Of a stretch of 40,054 bases of DNA, positions 25,516-34,800 are shown piece after piece. Both the position numbers and the translations under genes were made by a program. The DNA is taken from contig CADBVL010000025.1 in NCBI GenBank assembly GCA_902798015.1, forward strand, positions 1 through 40,054. Reading direction: 5' to 3'. Each line of letters begins with the position of its first letter. Within the stretch, counting starts at the first letter, position 1. A model generated the notes under the pieces. The model was not told where the DNA came from and did no database searches. It saw only the letters and a list, made by a program, of their open reading frames with translations. This DNA comes from an uncultured Bacteroidales bacterium. Its GTDB lineage: Bacteria; Bacteroidota; Bacteroidia; Bacteroidales; Paludibacteraceae.

Positions 25516-26440
25516 TGAGCATGTTACCATAAATAGCATTCAGGTCAGCTACGTGCTTCTGCAACTGCTTCGTACCATTAGCAAATGCCAACTGAGCTTC
25601 TGCTGCTTCTTTTGCCGATGCAGCCGCGCTCTTTTGCGCTTCCACCTGTGCGTTAACAGCTTGCAGTTGGAGCTCATAAACCGAGTTCAACGAAGCGATA
25701 TTCTTGCCAACTAACTCTACGCCTTGCTTGTAAGCTTTGGTTTCTTCAGCTACCGCCTTGATGTCCTCGCCGATTTGTGCATACGAACCAGACAAACCAT
25801 CAGTTGCCTTAGCCAACGAGTCGGTTGAGAAGCCCACTGCGGTTATCTTCGAAGTGTACTCCATTGTAGCAGCCTCTGCAGCCACCAAGCGGTCATTCAG
25901 TTTCACGCCTGAAGCAGCCACTTTATTCAACTCACTCAACTGTGAAGCAGTCTTTGCCAAATCAGCAATACCATCCTTCAATGCCTGTACATCCTCGTCC
26001 TTTAACGACGGGACTTTAGCCGAAGTAGGTGCTGCAGTCGGGACGCCTGCCACACCGGCACTCATACCTGTTACTGCAGCAGTTGGTTCACCGGCAACAC
26101 CAGCGCCTAACAACGTAGGACGAGCCTGATGAGACTTCTCCTCAAGCAATTCCGGTTTTGTACCGAACTCCAATAACTGCGGGAAGACATTCTCCCAGTG
26201 GAACTCAGGATGCGGGTGCTCTAACGTACCAATAAGGAACAGGAATGCCTCCGTGAACATTCCGACCATCAGCACTTGACTAGCTCCCGGCCAGTGCAAA
26301 ATCTTAAACAACGCACCGATAATAACGACCGACGCACCTGCTGAGTAAACGATGTTAACCACGTTCTTACCCTGATAGGACTCATACCAGTGGAAGAATC
26401 TTGCACCAAAACCTTGGTTTGTAGCTTTTTCTGTAGCCAT
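25502..26440 (-). CDS. gldL: type IX secretion system motor protein GldL/PorL
   Basis: A 312-residue inner-membrane protein with two transmembrane helices around residues 27-72 (NIVYSAGASVVIIGALFKIL, then HWPGASQVLMVGMFTEAFLF and LIGTLEHP). These hold the conserved glutamate E65 in FTEAF and are followed by a cytoplasmic coiled-coil tail rich in Ala, Glu and Lys. It is the stator partner of GldM in the T9SS motor. A stretch rich in Ala, Gly and Pro (residues ~105-145) with a twice-repeated AGVAG.PTAA motif is a flexible linker. The length matches PorL-type proteins. Confidence 0.96.
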   Translation of the reverse strand: MATEKATNQGFGARFFHWYESYQGKNVVNIVYSAGASVVIIGALFKILHWPGASQVLMVGMFTEAFLFLIGTLEHPHPEFHWENVFPQLLEFGTKPELLEEKSHQARPTLLGAGVAGEPTAAVTGMSAGVAGVPTAAPTSAKVPSLKDEDVQALKDGIADLAKTASQLSELNKVAASGVKLNDRLVAAEAATMEYTSKITAVGFSTDSLAKATDGLSGSYAQIGEDIKAVAEETKAYKQGVELVGKNIASLNSVYELQLQAVNAQVEAQKSAAASAKEAAEAQLAFANGTKQLQKHVADLNAIYGNMLNALA

Positions 26441-26490
26441 AGTTTGTTATAACTTATATGTTTAATTGTATGTTATTTCTATATTATTCA

Positions 26491-27837
26491 TTATTCACCT
26501 ATGTATGCGCGAACACAGCGGAAGCCGATGTACGGACGGCTCTCATACTGGTACTCATAGGTACGAACGCCGCACTGCATGAAATAACTGATATCTTTCC
26601 AGCTACCTCCCTTAACGACCTTACGTTTCAAGATATCCGGATCTGCTTTACGAGCCATATAACTATAGTCCGGATTCAAGTCATGGATATGCGTATTAGC
26701 AGCACTCTGGTAAGCCGAGTTCGTCCATTCCGATACGTTACCCGCCATGTCGAACAAACCGAAATCATTCGGACGGAACTGAGCTACCTTCATCGTCGTA
26801 GTACCTGTATCATCGTTGTACGCACCGCGGTATGGCTTAAAGTTGGCGAAGAAACAGCCCTTGCCATCGCGAGCATAGTTGCTTCCCCACGGATACATCG
26901 CTAATTTACGGCCACCGCGCGCAGCATACTCCCACTGAGCCTCCGTCGGCAGACGGTATGCGTTTGCCTCGGTAGTAGAATACATGTTAAAGAGTTTCGA
27001 GCGCCAGTTGCAGAAAGCATGTGCTTGCTCCCACGTTACACCGACAACCGGATACTCTGCGTAGCCCGGATGCTTGAAATACATGTGCAACAACGGATCG
27101 TTGTACGAGAACTGGAAGTCACGCGCCCACACCAATGTATCAGGATAGATACTTATAATCTTTTCGGTCAGCAGGTCTTTCGGTTCACGCAACGGACGGA
27201 TAATTGTAGAATCCTTGATTTCGTTGTTAGCGTTTACCCAGAAAGTATCCACGCGTGCCGTTGCTCCCGGAGGATAAGTACTGGTAGCAACGTCAAATTT
27301 ATTGCGTTGCGGAAGCGCCTCGTCCATATTTACCCAATTGTAACGATAGTGCAGATTGTTCGTGTTGAACTTACCATCAGAGTAGTACATTGATGACAAT
27401 GCATCAACCACATCTTCCTCCTTGCTGTTCCATGGCACTTTCTTACGCCAATTGATCCGGAAATTGGTTTCATCAAAATCCTCGTCTTTCGGCTGGATAG
27501 CATAATCCGTCATGCCGGCCGCAATCAAGTTGGTCAAAGCGATTGAGTCACGCACCCAGTTCACAAACTGATGGTACTCGCTGTTAGTAATTTCGGTCTC
27601 GTCCATCCAGAACGCGTCCACCGTCACCATTACCACGTTGTCCGGTTGCTCAAACACTGCAGATTGCGTGTTTGCACCCATCATGAAGGAACCCTTCTTA
27701 ATGAACAACATTCCATAAGGATTTGCCTCCTTAAAGTTGGTACTCTTGCCTACTCCGACTAATTCGCCGGCCGGCTTGTTGCAACTCGCCAATGCAATCG
27801 CAAATACGATCAATGGCAAAATCTTAGTTACTTTCAT
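26491..27837 (-). CDS. gldK: type IX secretion system lipoprotein GldK/PorK
   Basis: A 448-residue outer-membrane lipoprotein. The signal ends in LASC, with C19 lipidated. It has a formylglycine-generating-enzyme-like (FGE-sulfatase) fold: YGMLFIKKGSFMMGANTQ, ETEITNSEYHQFVNW, YRLPTEAQWEYAARGG, NVSEWTNSAYQ, VVKGGSWKD and a final IGFRCVRAYIGE. In T9SS it forms the periplasmic ring with GldN. It starts 2 bases after porP. Confidence 0.96.
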   Translation of the reverse strand: MKVTKILPLIVFAIALASCNKPAGELVGVGKSTNFKEANPYGMLFIKKGSFMMGANTQSAVFEQPDNVVMVTVDAFWMDETEITNSEYHQFVNWVRDSIALTNLIAAGMTDYAIQPKDEDFDETNFRINWRKKVPWNSKEEDVVDALSSMYYSDGKFNTNNLHYRYNWVNMDEALPQRNKFDVATSTYPPGATARVDTFWVNANNEIKDSTIIRPLREPKDLLTEKIISIYPDTLVWARDFQFSYNDPLLHMYFKHPGYAEYPVVGVTWEQAHAFCNWRSKLFNMYSTTEANAYRLPTEAQWEYAARGGRKLAMYPWGSNYARDGKGCFFANFKPYRGAYNDDTGTTTMKVAQFRPNDFGLFDMAGNVSEWTNSAYQSAANTHIHDLNPDYSYMARKADPDILKRKVVKGGSWKDISYFMQCGVRTYEYQYESRPYIGFRCVRAYIGE

Positions 27838-27839
27838 AC

Positions 27840-28790
27840 TTACAAGTATCGAATTGATTTATATTTATTCGTTCTTTTCGGCTTCAGGATATCAAATCCA
27901 TAGGCCAGATATAGTTCATGACTTCCGTAGCTTTCCAATAGCAATTTGTTAGTCGGCAACTCACATGTGTATCCCAACTGCAAACCGTTAATAATATCTA
28001 TGCCTAGCAATATATTCACACTTCCGGCAATGCGATATCCGAGTCCCCAGCGATAACGGTCTTTATAGTCGCACATCAGCGTAAGGTTGATATCCCAACT
28101 GACAAAATCGCTCATCACCATCATGCTCGGCGTCAACATCCAATCCCGATGGTCCTTCAGCCGGAAATGGTATCCACCCGTGATATACATCGTTCCAACC
28201 AAAGTCACTGATGTGTACTCATCCCAAGTGACTGTTGGACGGGTCAAATGACTACAACTCGCACCCACCCACCATGTCGGAGTGCTGTAATATAATCCAA
28301 AACCCATGTCAAATGTCATTCCCGATTTGCTGCCAGTCGGCACCGACTCATCCGTCGCTTCGTGGTAATCGTCCCCCATCTTGCTGAGATTAATGGAATC
28401 CCCTTTGAACCCTACGTTCACGAATCCCAAATCGATTCCGATGCTCAAATAGCCGTTTCCCAACCTCTGACGATACGCGTACTGAGCATACAGTGATTGA
28501 TTGGTGAACAATCCGTAGCGGTCGTTAAGGAAACGCACCCCCGCGCCGTGACGCGTCTTGCCTATTACAAATGGCGAGCAGAAAGTGAACCAAGTACTCA
28601 TCGGTGCGTTGGTTATGTCCACATACTGCATGCGGTGCATTCCAACCACTCTCATCAAATCGCCCTCTCCCGCCGCTGCGGGATTATAGGCAGTCGGCAT
28701 AAACATATATTGTCCCATCTGCGGATCGAACTGCGCACTCGCAGTCACGACAGCCATAAGCGCAAGCAGAAGGCTAATACTCTTCCTCAT
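27840..28790 (-). CDS. porP: PorP/SprF family type IX secretion outer-membrane protein
   Basis: A 316-residue beta-barrel protein with a signal peptide (MRKSISLLLALMAVVTASAQ) followed by FDPQMGQYMFMPTAYNPAAA, the signature start of the PorP/SprF family. Alternating strands and a terminal KSIRYL follow. It links the T9SS ring or cargo to the outer membrane. The frame is open to 28892, but the ATG at 28790 gives the clean signal peptide. It overlaps the DUF2795 gene by 17 bases. Confidence 0.93.
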   Translation of the reverse strand: MRKSISLLLALMAVVTASAQFDPQMGQYMFMPTAYNPAAAGEGDLMRVVGMHRMQYVDITNAPMSTWFTFCSPFVIGKTRHGAGVRFLNDRYGLFTNQSLYAQYAYRQRLGNGYLSIGIDLGFVNVGFKGDSINLSKMGDDYHEATDESVPTGSKSGMTFDMGFGLYYSTPTWWVGASCSHLTRPTVTWDEYTSVTLVGTMYITGGYHFRLKDHRDWMLTPSMMVMSDFVSWDINLTLMCDYKDRYRWGLGYRIAGSVNILLGIDIINGLQLGYTCELPTNKLLLESYGSHELYLAYGFDILKPKRTNKYKSIRYL

Positions 28791-29001
28791 CGAAGAAGAA
28801 ATCCTCATCCTGTGTAGGATAATCCGGCCATATATCCAAGATGCTCTCATACTGTTCATCATCCTCGTCCTCCAGCTCGTGCAAATTCTCAATTACCTCC
28901 GCAGGAGCGCCAATGCGATTGGCATAATCAAGCAATTCTTCTTTCGTTGCTGGCCATGGAGCATCCTCTAATTTCGAAGCCAATTCAAGCGTCCAATACA
29001 T
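28774..29001 (-). CDS. DUF2795 small acidic protein
   Basis: A 75-residue protein, MYWTLELASKLEDAPWPATK onward, with EELLDYANRIGAPAEVIENL and a strongly acidic tail (DEDFFFDEEEY). This is the Bacteroidota DUF2795 form. The function is unknown. It is the first gene of the T9SS run, just downstream of the promoter at 29059-29090, and its end overlaps porP, which suggests translational coupling. Confidence 0.88.
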   Translation of the reverse strand: MYWTLELASKLEDAPWPATKEELLDYANRIGAPAEVIENLHELEDEDDEQYESILDIWPDYPTQDEDFFFDEEEY

Positions 29002-29058
29002 AGTTTATTTTCAATAACAATTCGACCCTCCGCGGGCATAGTTTTTCAAAATAGCGTG

Positions 29059-29090
29059 CAAAAGTAGTAAAAAAGATCGATTCATGCAAA
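29059..29090 (-). promoter_or_regulatory. Bacteroidota-type promoter for the DUF2795-porP-gldKLMN run
   Basis: On the minus strand there is TTTG at 29090-29087, a 20-base spacer and TACTTTTG at 29066-29059, with a 57-base leader to the ATG at 29001. No other clear promoter is seen between the next six genes, so this may drive the whole T9SS operon and beyond. The rest of the 163-base gap up to 29164 is A/T-rich with nothing recognisable. Confidence 0.72.
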
Positions 29091-29164
29091 TATTTCTCGT
29101 AATATTTTACATTTTTTGGTGTTTTTTACACAATTAAGCCTTTTTCCGTCAATTTTTCCACATT

Positions 29165-29695
29165 TTATTCTTTGCGCCAGGCTTCTTCTGTCTCACCGTT
29201 CTTGTACCCAATATAGCGCGCCAGGACGAACAAATAGTCACTGATTCTGTTCATTATTTTCATCACTTCATCGGGGCACCCTAATGCAATCATTCGGCGC
29301 TCTGCGCGACGACAGATGGTGCGGCAGACATGACATCTCGCCATACATTCCGAACCGGCAGGGAGGATGAACGCACGCTGCTTCGGGACTTCTGCTTGTA
29401 GAGCGTCTATCCATGTCTCCACCTGTTGTACATCCGTCTCGTCGACCCACTCTCCGGGAGCCAAACTCAACGCTGCCCCTAAGTTAAACAACTTGTTCTG
29501 TATCCACGCCAGTTGTTCGTCTGATTGTTGAAAACTGACGACAGACGACTTCAGTCCTGCCCGTAGCAAGCCTATCCAACTGTTGAGTTCATCTACGGTT
29601 CCGTACGCTTCGATGCGTTTGTCTGTCTTCGAGACACGCTCACCATTCGCCAGTGATGTCTCACCTTTGTCTCCTGTTTTTGTATAAATTGCCAT
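29165..29695 (-). CDS. PduO-type cob(I)alamin adenosyltransferase
   Basis: A 176-residue cytosolic enzyme that transfers adenosyl from ATP to cobalamin, forming coenzyme B12. Motifs are the N-terminal ATP-binding TKTGDKGETSLANGERVSK, the GTVDELNSWIGLLRAG helix and the CRTICRRAERRMIAL helix, as in the PduO/MMAB family. It probably serves methylmalonyl-CoA mutase in propionate metabolism, which is not in the window. It is preceded by a methyltransferase gene with a 35-base gap. Confidence 0.94.
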   Translation of the reverse strand: MAIYTKTGDKGETSLANGERVSKTDKRIEAYGTVDELNSWIGLLRAGLKSSVVSFQQSDEQLAWIQNKLFNLGAALSLAPGEWVDETDVQQVETWIDALQAEVPKQRAFILPAGSECMARCHVCRTICRRAERRMIALGCPDEVMKIMNRISDYLFVLARYIGYKNGETEEAWRKE

Positions 29696-29707
29696 TTGCT
29701 TATAAAC

Positions 29708-29736
29708 GATTGTAGACTATAGATTGTAGATTATAT
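29708..29736. repeat. repeat patch (gattgtagactatagattgtag type)
   Basis: Two GATTGTAGA units with an intervening CTATA lie between the adenosyltransferase gene and the end of the methyltransferase gene. Confidence 0.55.
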
Positions 29737-30543
29737 CTTTATTTTGTAATGCCGTTTCAGATAATGCGGATCAACGAACAGCAGTCCTACGTGATAGAGG
29801 TCCATGCTGGTTGTCACGCGCACGTCGCCTTTGAGTGCCTTCCAAGCCTGCTCCATCTGCCTGGAATGATGTATATCATCAATGACCACCACCCCTTTCT
29901 CGCTCATCCTTGGCAGCAAATAACCAACGTACCGTCTAGTTGCCTCGAACGTATGGTTTGCATCCACATACGCCACGTCAATTCTCTCGCGCGCGCTACT
30001 AAATAGAGTATCATCAATATTTCCCTGCCGCCACTCAATATTCTCCAAGCGCAGCGCTCGCCAGACACCTTGCGCTACATTCAGAACCTCCTCACTACCT
30101 TCGAGAGTGACCACCTTATTACGGCTGTCTGCACTCGCCATGTATGCTGTTGTCACGCCCAAAGACGTACCTAACTCAAGTATCTCCAGAGGGTGTTTCT
30201 CATGTTGTCCGATAAAATTGACTAAGCGGAAGAGCAACTGCCCAATAACCGGTCGTTCCAGATGTGTTTTGGCGATATCACATACACGGCGCTTAATCAG
30301 TTTGCCATCAGGAGAACCAGCCGACCCGAAATCCATCACATCGAGCACATCTCGGCATGCGAGCAGCGTTTCCCTCCGGCGTTCTATATCAGCGAAACAG
30401 TAGTAGGCATTTTTGTCACGTAACACGAACCGCACCAATTCAAACAAGTATGGTGAATGAATGCCTTCTCCTGTTGTATTCCATGCACTGAAAACATGTC
30501 GGACATACGCCCAAAAACGATGTGTGCTATCTTTTTTTGCCAT
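29731..30543 (-). CDS. class I SAM-dependent methyltransferase
   Basis: A 270-residue cytosolic protein with SAM-binding motif I ILELGTSLGVTTAYMA near residue 118, the acidic end of strand 2 in KVVTLEGSEE, and IDVAYVDANHTFEATRRYV near 188 and VVVIDDIHHSRQMEQAW near 216. This resembles O-methyltransferases of the catechol type (Methyltransf_24-like). The substrate is unknown. The N-terminal ~50 residues (HRFWAYVRHVFSAWNTTGEGIHSPYLF) are characteristic of a Bacteroidota group. It is divergent from the SpmAB-like gene, with both promoters in a 60-base gap. Confidence 0.85.
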   Translation of the reverse strand: MAKKDSTHRFWAYVRHVFSAWNTTGEGIHSPYLFELVRFVLRDKNAYYCFADIERRRETLLACRDVLDVMDFGSAGSPDGKLIKRRVCDIAKTHLERPVIGQLLFRLVNFIGQHEKHPLEILELGTSLGVTTAYMASADSRNKVVTLEGSEEVLNVAQGVWRALRLENIEWRQGNIDDTLFSSARERIDVAYVDANHTFEATRRYVGYLLPRMSEKGVVVIDDIHHSRQMEQAWKALKGDVRVTTSMDLYHVGLLFVDPHYLKRHYKIKI

Positions 30544-30551
30544 TTATGGCG

Positions 30552-30583
30552 CAAAAATACTATTTTTTTTGGATATGTGCAAA
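30552..30583 (-). promoter_or_regulatory. promoter for the methyltransferase - adenosyltransferase pair
   Basis: On the minus strand there is TTTG at 30583-30580, a 20-base spacer and TATTTTTG at 30559-30552. The ATG at 30543 is 8 bases past the -7 box. It overlaps the divergent promoter at 30568-30599. Confidence 0.65.
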
Positions 30584-30599
30584 AAAAAATGTAATTTTG
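30568..30599 (+). promoter_or_regulatory. promoter for the SpmAB-like gene
   Basis: TTTG at 30568-30571, a 20-base spacer and TAATTTTG at 30592-30599. The ATG is at 30604, only 4 bases on, so the mRNA would be leaderless. Confidence 0.65.
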
Positions 30600-30603
30600 T
30601 CGC

Positions 30604-31836
30604 ATGATTTTGAATTATATTTGGATTTCGCTCATTTTGCTTGCCATTCTGATGGGATTGGTGCAAGCTATTTGTTACGGAAACGTGGATATCTTCTCTG
30701 CGATTCTAAACTCTACTTTCGACAGTGCCAAAACAGGTTTTGAACTCTCCTTGGGTTTAACGGGTGTACTCTCATTGTGGATGGGTATCATGAATATCGG
30801 CGAGAAAGCCGGTGCGGTGAATACCTTGGGAAGAGCCATCAATCCGTTCTTCAGTCGTATATTTCCGGAGATACCAAAGGGGCATCCCGTATATGGTTCA
30901 ATGCTGATGAATTTTGCAGCAAACATGCTGGGACTTGATAACGCAGCTACACCGATGGGGTTGAAGGCGATGGGCGAACTGCAAGAACTAAACAGCGACA
31001 AGTCGAAGGCATCCAATGCGATGGTGATGTTCGTTGTATTGGGTGCAAGTGGTCTAACACTTATCCCGACAACTATCATGGCGTACCGCGCACAGTTAGG
31101 AGCTGCTAACCCTGCGGATGTCTTTCTCCCGATACTCATCGCTACATACGTAGCAACATTGGTGGGACTTCTCTGCGTTTGTATCGCACAAAGGATTAAG
31201 ATGAAAGATCCTGTTGTATTGGGTACGCTGATTGGTTTGACGGCGCTTGTAGGACTGCTTGTCTGGGGTTCAACGCTCCTCTCGCATAAAACTTTAGCTG
31301 CCGTTTCCGCGGCCATCGCGGCCATTCTGTTACTCGGTGTTATCTGTTGGTTTATTCTGCAGGCAACTTGGAAGAAGATCAACGTCTATGATACGTTCAT
31401 TGACGGTGCCAAAGGTGGTTTTCAAACGGCCATCGGCATTATCCCTTATCTCATCGCCATTCTTGTGGCCGTAGGTATGTTCCGCGCGAGCGGCGCGATG
31501 GGTCTCTTGGAACAAGGTATCGCCTGGTGTTTCGCCGCTTGCGGTATTAATTCCGACTTGGCGGGGGCTGTACCGACTGCATTGATGAAACCGCTCAGCG
31601 GCAGCGGAGCGCGCGGACTGATGCTCGAAGCGATGACTACCTATGGAGCAGACAGTCTGGTAGGACGCCTTTGCTGTATTCTTCAAGGCACTACAGATAC
31701 CACTTTCTACGTGCTGGCTGTCTATTTCGGCAGCGTAAATATCAAAGATACAGGGCACGCCGTAGTGTGCTGCTTGCTCGCCGACCTCGCCGGTGCCATT
31801 GCCGCCTTTGCTATAACGCCTATTTTCTTTAGTTAA
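30604..31836 (+). CDS. fused SpmA/SpmB-like nucleoside-recognition (Gate) membrane protein
   Basis: A 410-residue inner-membrane protein with two halves. The N-terminal half (~1-205) resembles SpmA (FELSLGLTGVLSLWMGIMNI, MNFAANMLGLDNAATPMGLK). The C-terminal half (~255-410) resembles SpmB (DGAKGGFQTAIGIIPYLIAI, GAVPTALMKPLSGSGARGLM, QGTTDTTFYVLAVYFGSVNI). Fused forms are common in non-sporulating Bacteroidota. The transported or sensed molecule is unknown. The ATG at 30604 is used because it matches the family N-terminus. It converges with the peptide synthetase gene, with 20 bases between and no terminator hairpin seen. Confidence 0.9.
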   Translation: MILNYIWISLILLAILMGLVQAICYGNVDIFSAILNSTFDSAKTGFELSLGLTGVLSLWMGIMNIGEKAGAVNTLGRAINPFFSRIFPEIPKGHPVYGSMLMNFAANMLGLDNAATPMGLKAMGELQELNSDKSKASNAMVMFVVLGASGLTLIPTTIMAYRAQLGAANPADVFLPILIATYVATLVGLLCVCIAQRIKMKDPVVLGTLIGLTALVGLLVWGSTLLSHKTLAAVSAAIAAILLLGVICWFILQATWKKINVYDTFIDGAKGGFQTAIGIIPYLIAILVAVGMFRASGAMGLLEQGIAWCFAACGINSDLAGAVPTALMKPLSGSGARGLMLEAMTTYGADSLVGRLCCILQGTTDTTFYVLAVYFGSVNIKDTGHAVVCCLLADLAGAIAAFAITPIFFS

Positions 31837-31856
31837 ACAGTTTGGAGGCAATGATT

Positions 31857-34800
31857 TTAATTATCAAAGTATCCTAATTGCGAAATGGCGGTCAGCATCC
31901 GATTCACGTAAGCGCTGTCAGGTATGGACCAGTGGAAGCCCAGACGGAGGAGGACAGCAGACGTGTAACGGTTGTTTCGCTCAATCGTGACTGCCTTTTG
32001 CCCGTGGGTCATATCCTGATATGCCAAGAGAGCGGACATGAGGTTTGCTTTCTTGGGGTCTTGACTTCCTTCGAGGATTGCTTGCTGGAACTCGTCTTCC
32101 TCCACGTAGCGGATGGACCTACCTATCTTCTCAAAGCCCGCAAGGATATCGCCCAAGAGGTCGGTATGGTTGTTGAAGGGTTGGAAGACGTTACACTCCT
32201 TCGGTGTGGAGGCGAGCAACACGACAGCTTTCGCGGTCTCGTTCACCGGTGAGAACTCTGCCGGCGAGTCGTATTCATCTATCGGACAGCAGCCAAGCGT
32301 GGAGAAGACTTTGAGTCGTCCCATGTAGCTGTTTGTCTGGAAGTTCGCTTGGAACTCACCGTCGTAGCTACGCGCAGCGAGGTTACCCACACGCATGATC
32401 TTAGCGTTCAATCCATGACGCGCTACCGCTTCGAGGATGACACGTTCGGCGAGGAACTTCGACCGCATATAGCGGTTATCGAGGAACTGGCCGAAGTAGA
32501 GGACGCGTTCCGAGAGTTCAGGAACCGCCTTGCCGTCACCACGCTCTATCCATATCTCTCCGACGGAAGTTGTGGAGATATGTATGAGTCGCGCACCGGT
32601 CTTGAGACAGAACTCCACGCAACGCTCCGCGCCACCGATGTTCACCTGCTCGATGTCATCGGTCTTGGAGAAGTGCTTCACGTTGGCTGCACAGTTAAAT
32701 ACTGTCTGAATACTGATATCTGATAACTGATTACTGAAATCATTTGTCACATCGCCGTTGACGACAAAGAGGCGGGAACCGAAAAGTTCATCAAAACGTC
32801 GGTCGAAATAGTAGAAGAGCAGGTTACGCAGACGTCGTTGTGCATCTTGTTGGTCTTTTCCGCGAACGAGACAGGTGATGGTCTTGGCATCCGAGTCGAT
32901 GAGTTCGCGCAGCACATGAATACCGAGATATCCGGTAGCACCGGTAAGCAGCACATTGCCTAACTCCTGACGCTCGCCGCGGAGGAAGGTATTGAGATTA
33001 TTGCGCTGGAGGATGGCATCGATGCCTGTATAATCGAAGGCTGCCTCTTCGGCTTCGTCTGCACTATTATCGGACGTTGACAAGTCGCCGGACAGGAACT
33101 GCGACAAGAGACGCGGCGTCGGATGGGTGAAGATATCGCCGTAGGCGACATGCTTGCCGGCTTTGTCCGCTTCGATGATGACGCGGGTGACCATGAGGGA
33201 CGTACCGCCGAGTTCAAAGAAGTTATCCGTGGCACCTATCTTGTCCTGGTTGAGGATAGACGCAAAGATGTCGCAGAAGAGTTTCTCGTTGTCGTTAGCC
33301 GGTGCCACGTAGTCACGGTCGGTATCCGTCAACTGCGGAGCAGGCAGTGCCCGTTTGTTCACTTTCTGGTTCTGGTTCAGCGGAATGACGTCGATCTGCA
33401 TGGTCGAAGCCGGTACCATGTACGGCGGCTTGCGATCGCGGATGAAGGCATTGAGTGCTTGTATATCAATCTTGCTGTCGCTGACGATATACGCGGCGAT
33501 GAACTTCCCTCCGGTGGGGTAATCAAAGGCCTGTACGGTAGCATCGTTAATACCGGGGTACTCTCGGATGACCGCCTCTACTTCTTTGAGTTCGATACGG
33601 AAACCGCGGATCTTCACCTGACCGTCCTGACGTCCCACAAACTGGATATTGCCGTCTGCGAGGTAGCGTACGACGTCACCGGTGCGGTAACAGCGAAGAC
33701 CATTCCAATCGATATAGGTCTCGGCGGTCTTGTCGGGACGGTTGAGGTAACCACGGCTGACCTGCGGACCGGAGACGAGCAGTTCACCTGTTGCTCCCAC
33801 GGGCACACGATGCAAGTCCTTATCGACGATGAAGAGTCGGAAGTTATCCAGCGGTTTGCCGATAGGGATATTCTTCTCCTGCTCGTGTATCGGATAGGTG
33901 GTCGTGAATATCGTACACTCGGTCGGACCGTAGGCATTATGCAGTAGATAATTAGCCGGCGGTGCGATGGTCGCGAGTTTCTCTCCTCCTACAGACAAGT
34001 GCTTGAGGGAGTGGTTGTCGCAGTTCTGCGCGAACTGATAGCCCACCTGGGTCGTCATGAACGAATGGGTGATGCCTTCGGCCTCGAAGTAATGATTCAG
34101 ATCCGGCAGATTCAGACGGATGTCCTCGCCGATAATATAGACCGCTGCACCACACGTGAGCGCCGGATACATATCCATCATGTTGGCATCAAAACCGTAG
34201 GAAGCATAAGCCGCCACTTTGTCTCCGGCATGGAGATCGTAATAACGGTGATACCAATGACAGAACGCCACGAGGTTGCGATGCTCGAGTTGGCAGCCTT
34301 TCGGCACGCCGGTGGAGCCGGAAGTATAGAGGAGAATGAATAAGTCCGAGGGGGAAGGAGATTCGTGATTACGTAATTTCGTAATTACGGGATTCGAAAG
34401 ATCCTTGGTCAGCAGAACCGGGCCCTCATATTCGTTGACGATGGGACGGAGGTCGGGATCGGCGATGAGGAGGGACGCGTTGGCATCCTTCATCATGAAG
34501 TTCAGTCGCTCTGCCGGATAAGAGGGGTCAAGCGGTTGGTACGCACAACCGGCTTTGAGGGCAGCCAACGAAGCGACTACCATCCATTCGGAACGGTTGA
34601 TGAGTATCGAAACAACTTTCTCTTTCGTGTCGTTGCCGATGACCTCTATGATCCGTGCAGCGATGGCGTCCGTACGCTCATCGACCTCTTTGTAGGTCAG
34701 GCGAACGTCGTGATACACGACAGCGAGGTTATCCGGTGTCTCGGCTGCTTGCTTACGGAAGAGTGAGACGATGGTCTGGGTGTTATCATAAGGCACCTCG

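Noticed and set aside
31837-31856. Terminator between the convergent SpmAB-like and synthetase genes
   Set aside because: Only 20 bases, with no stem-loop or T run visible.
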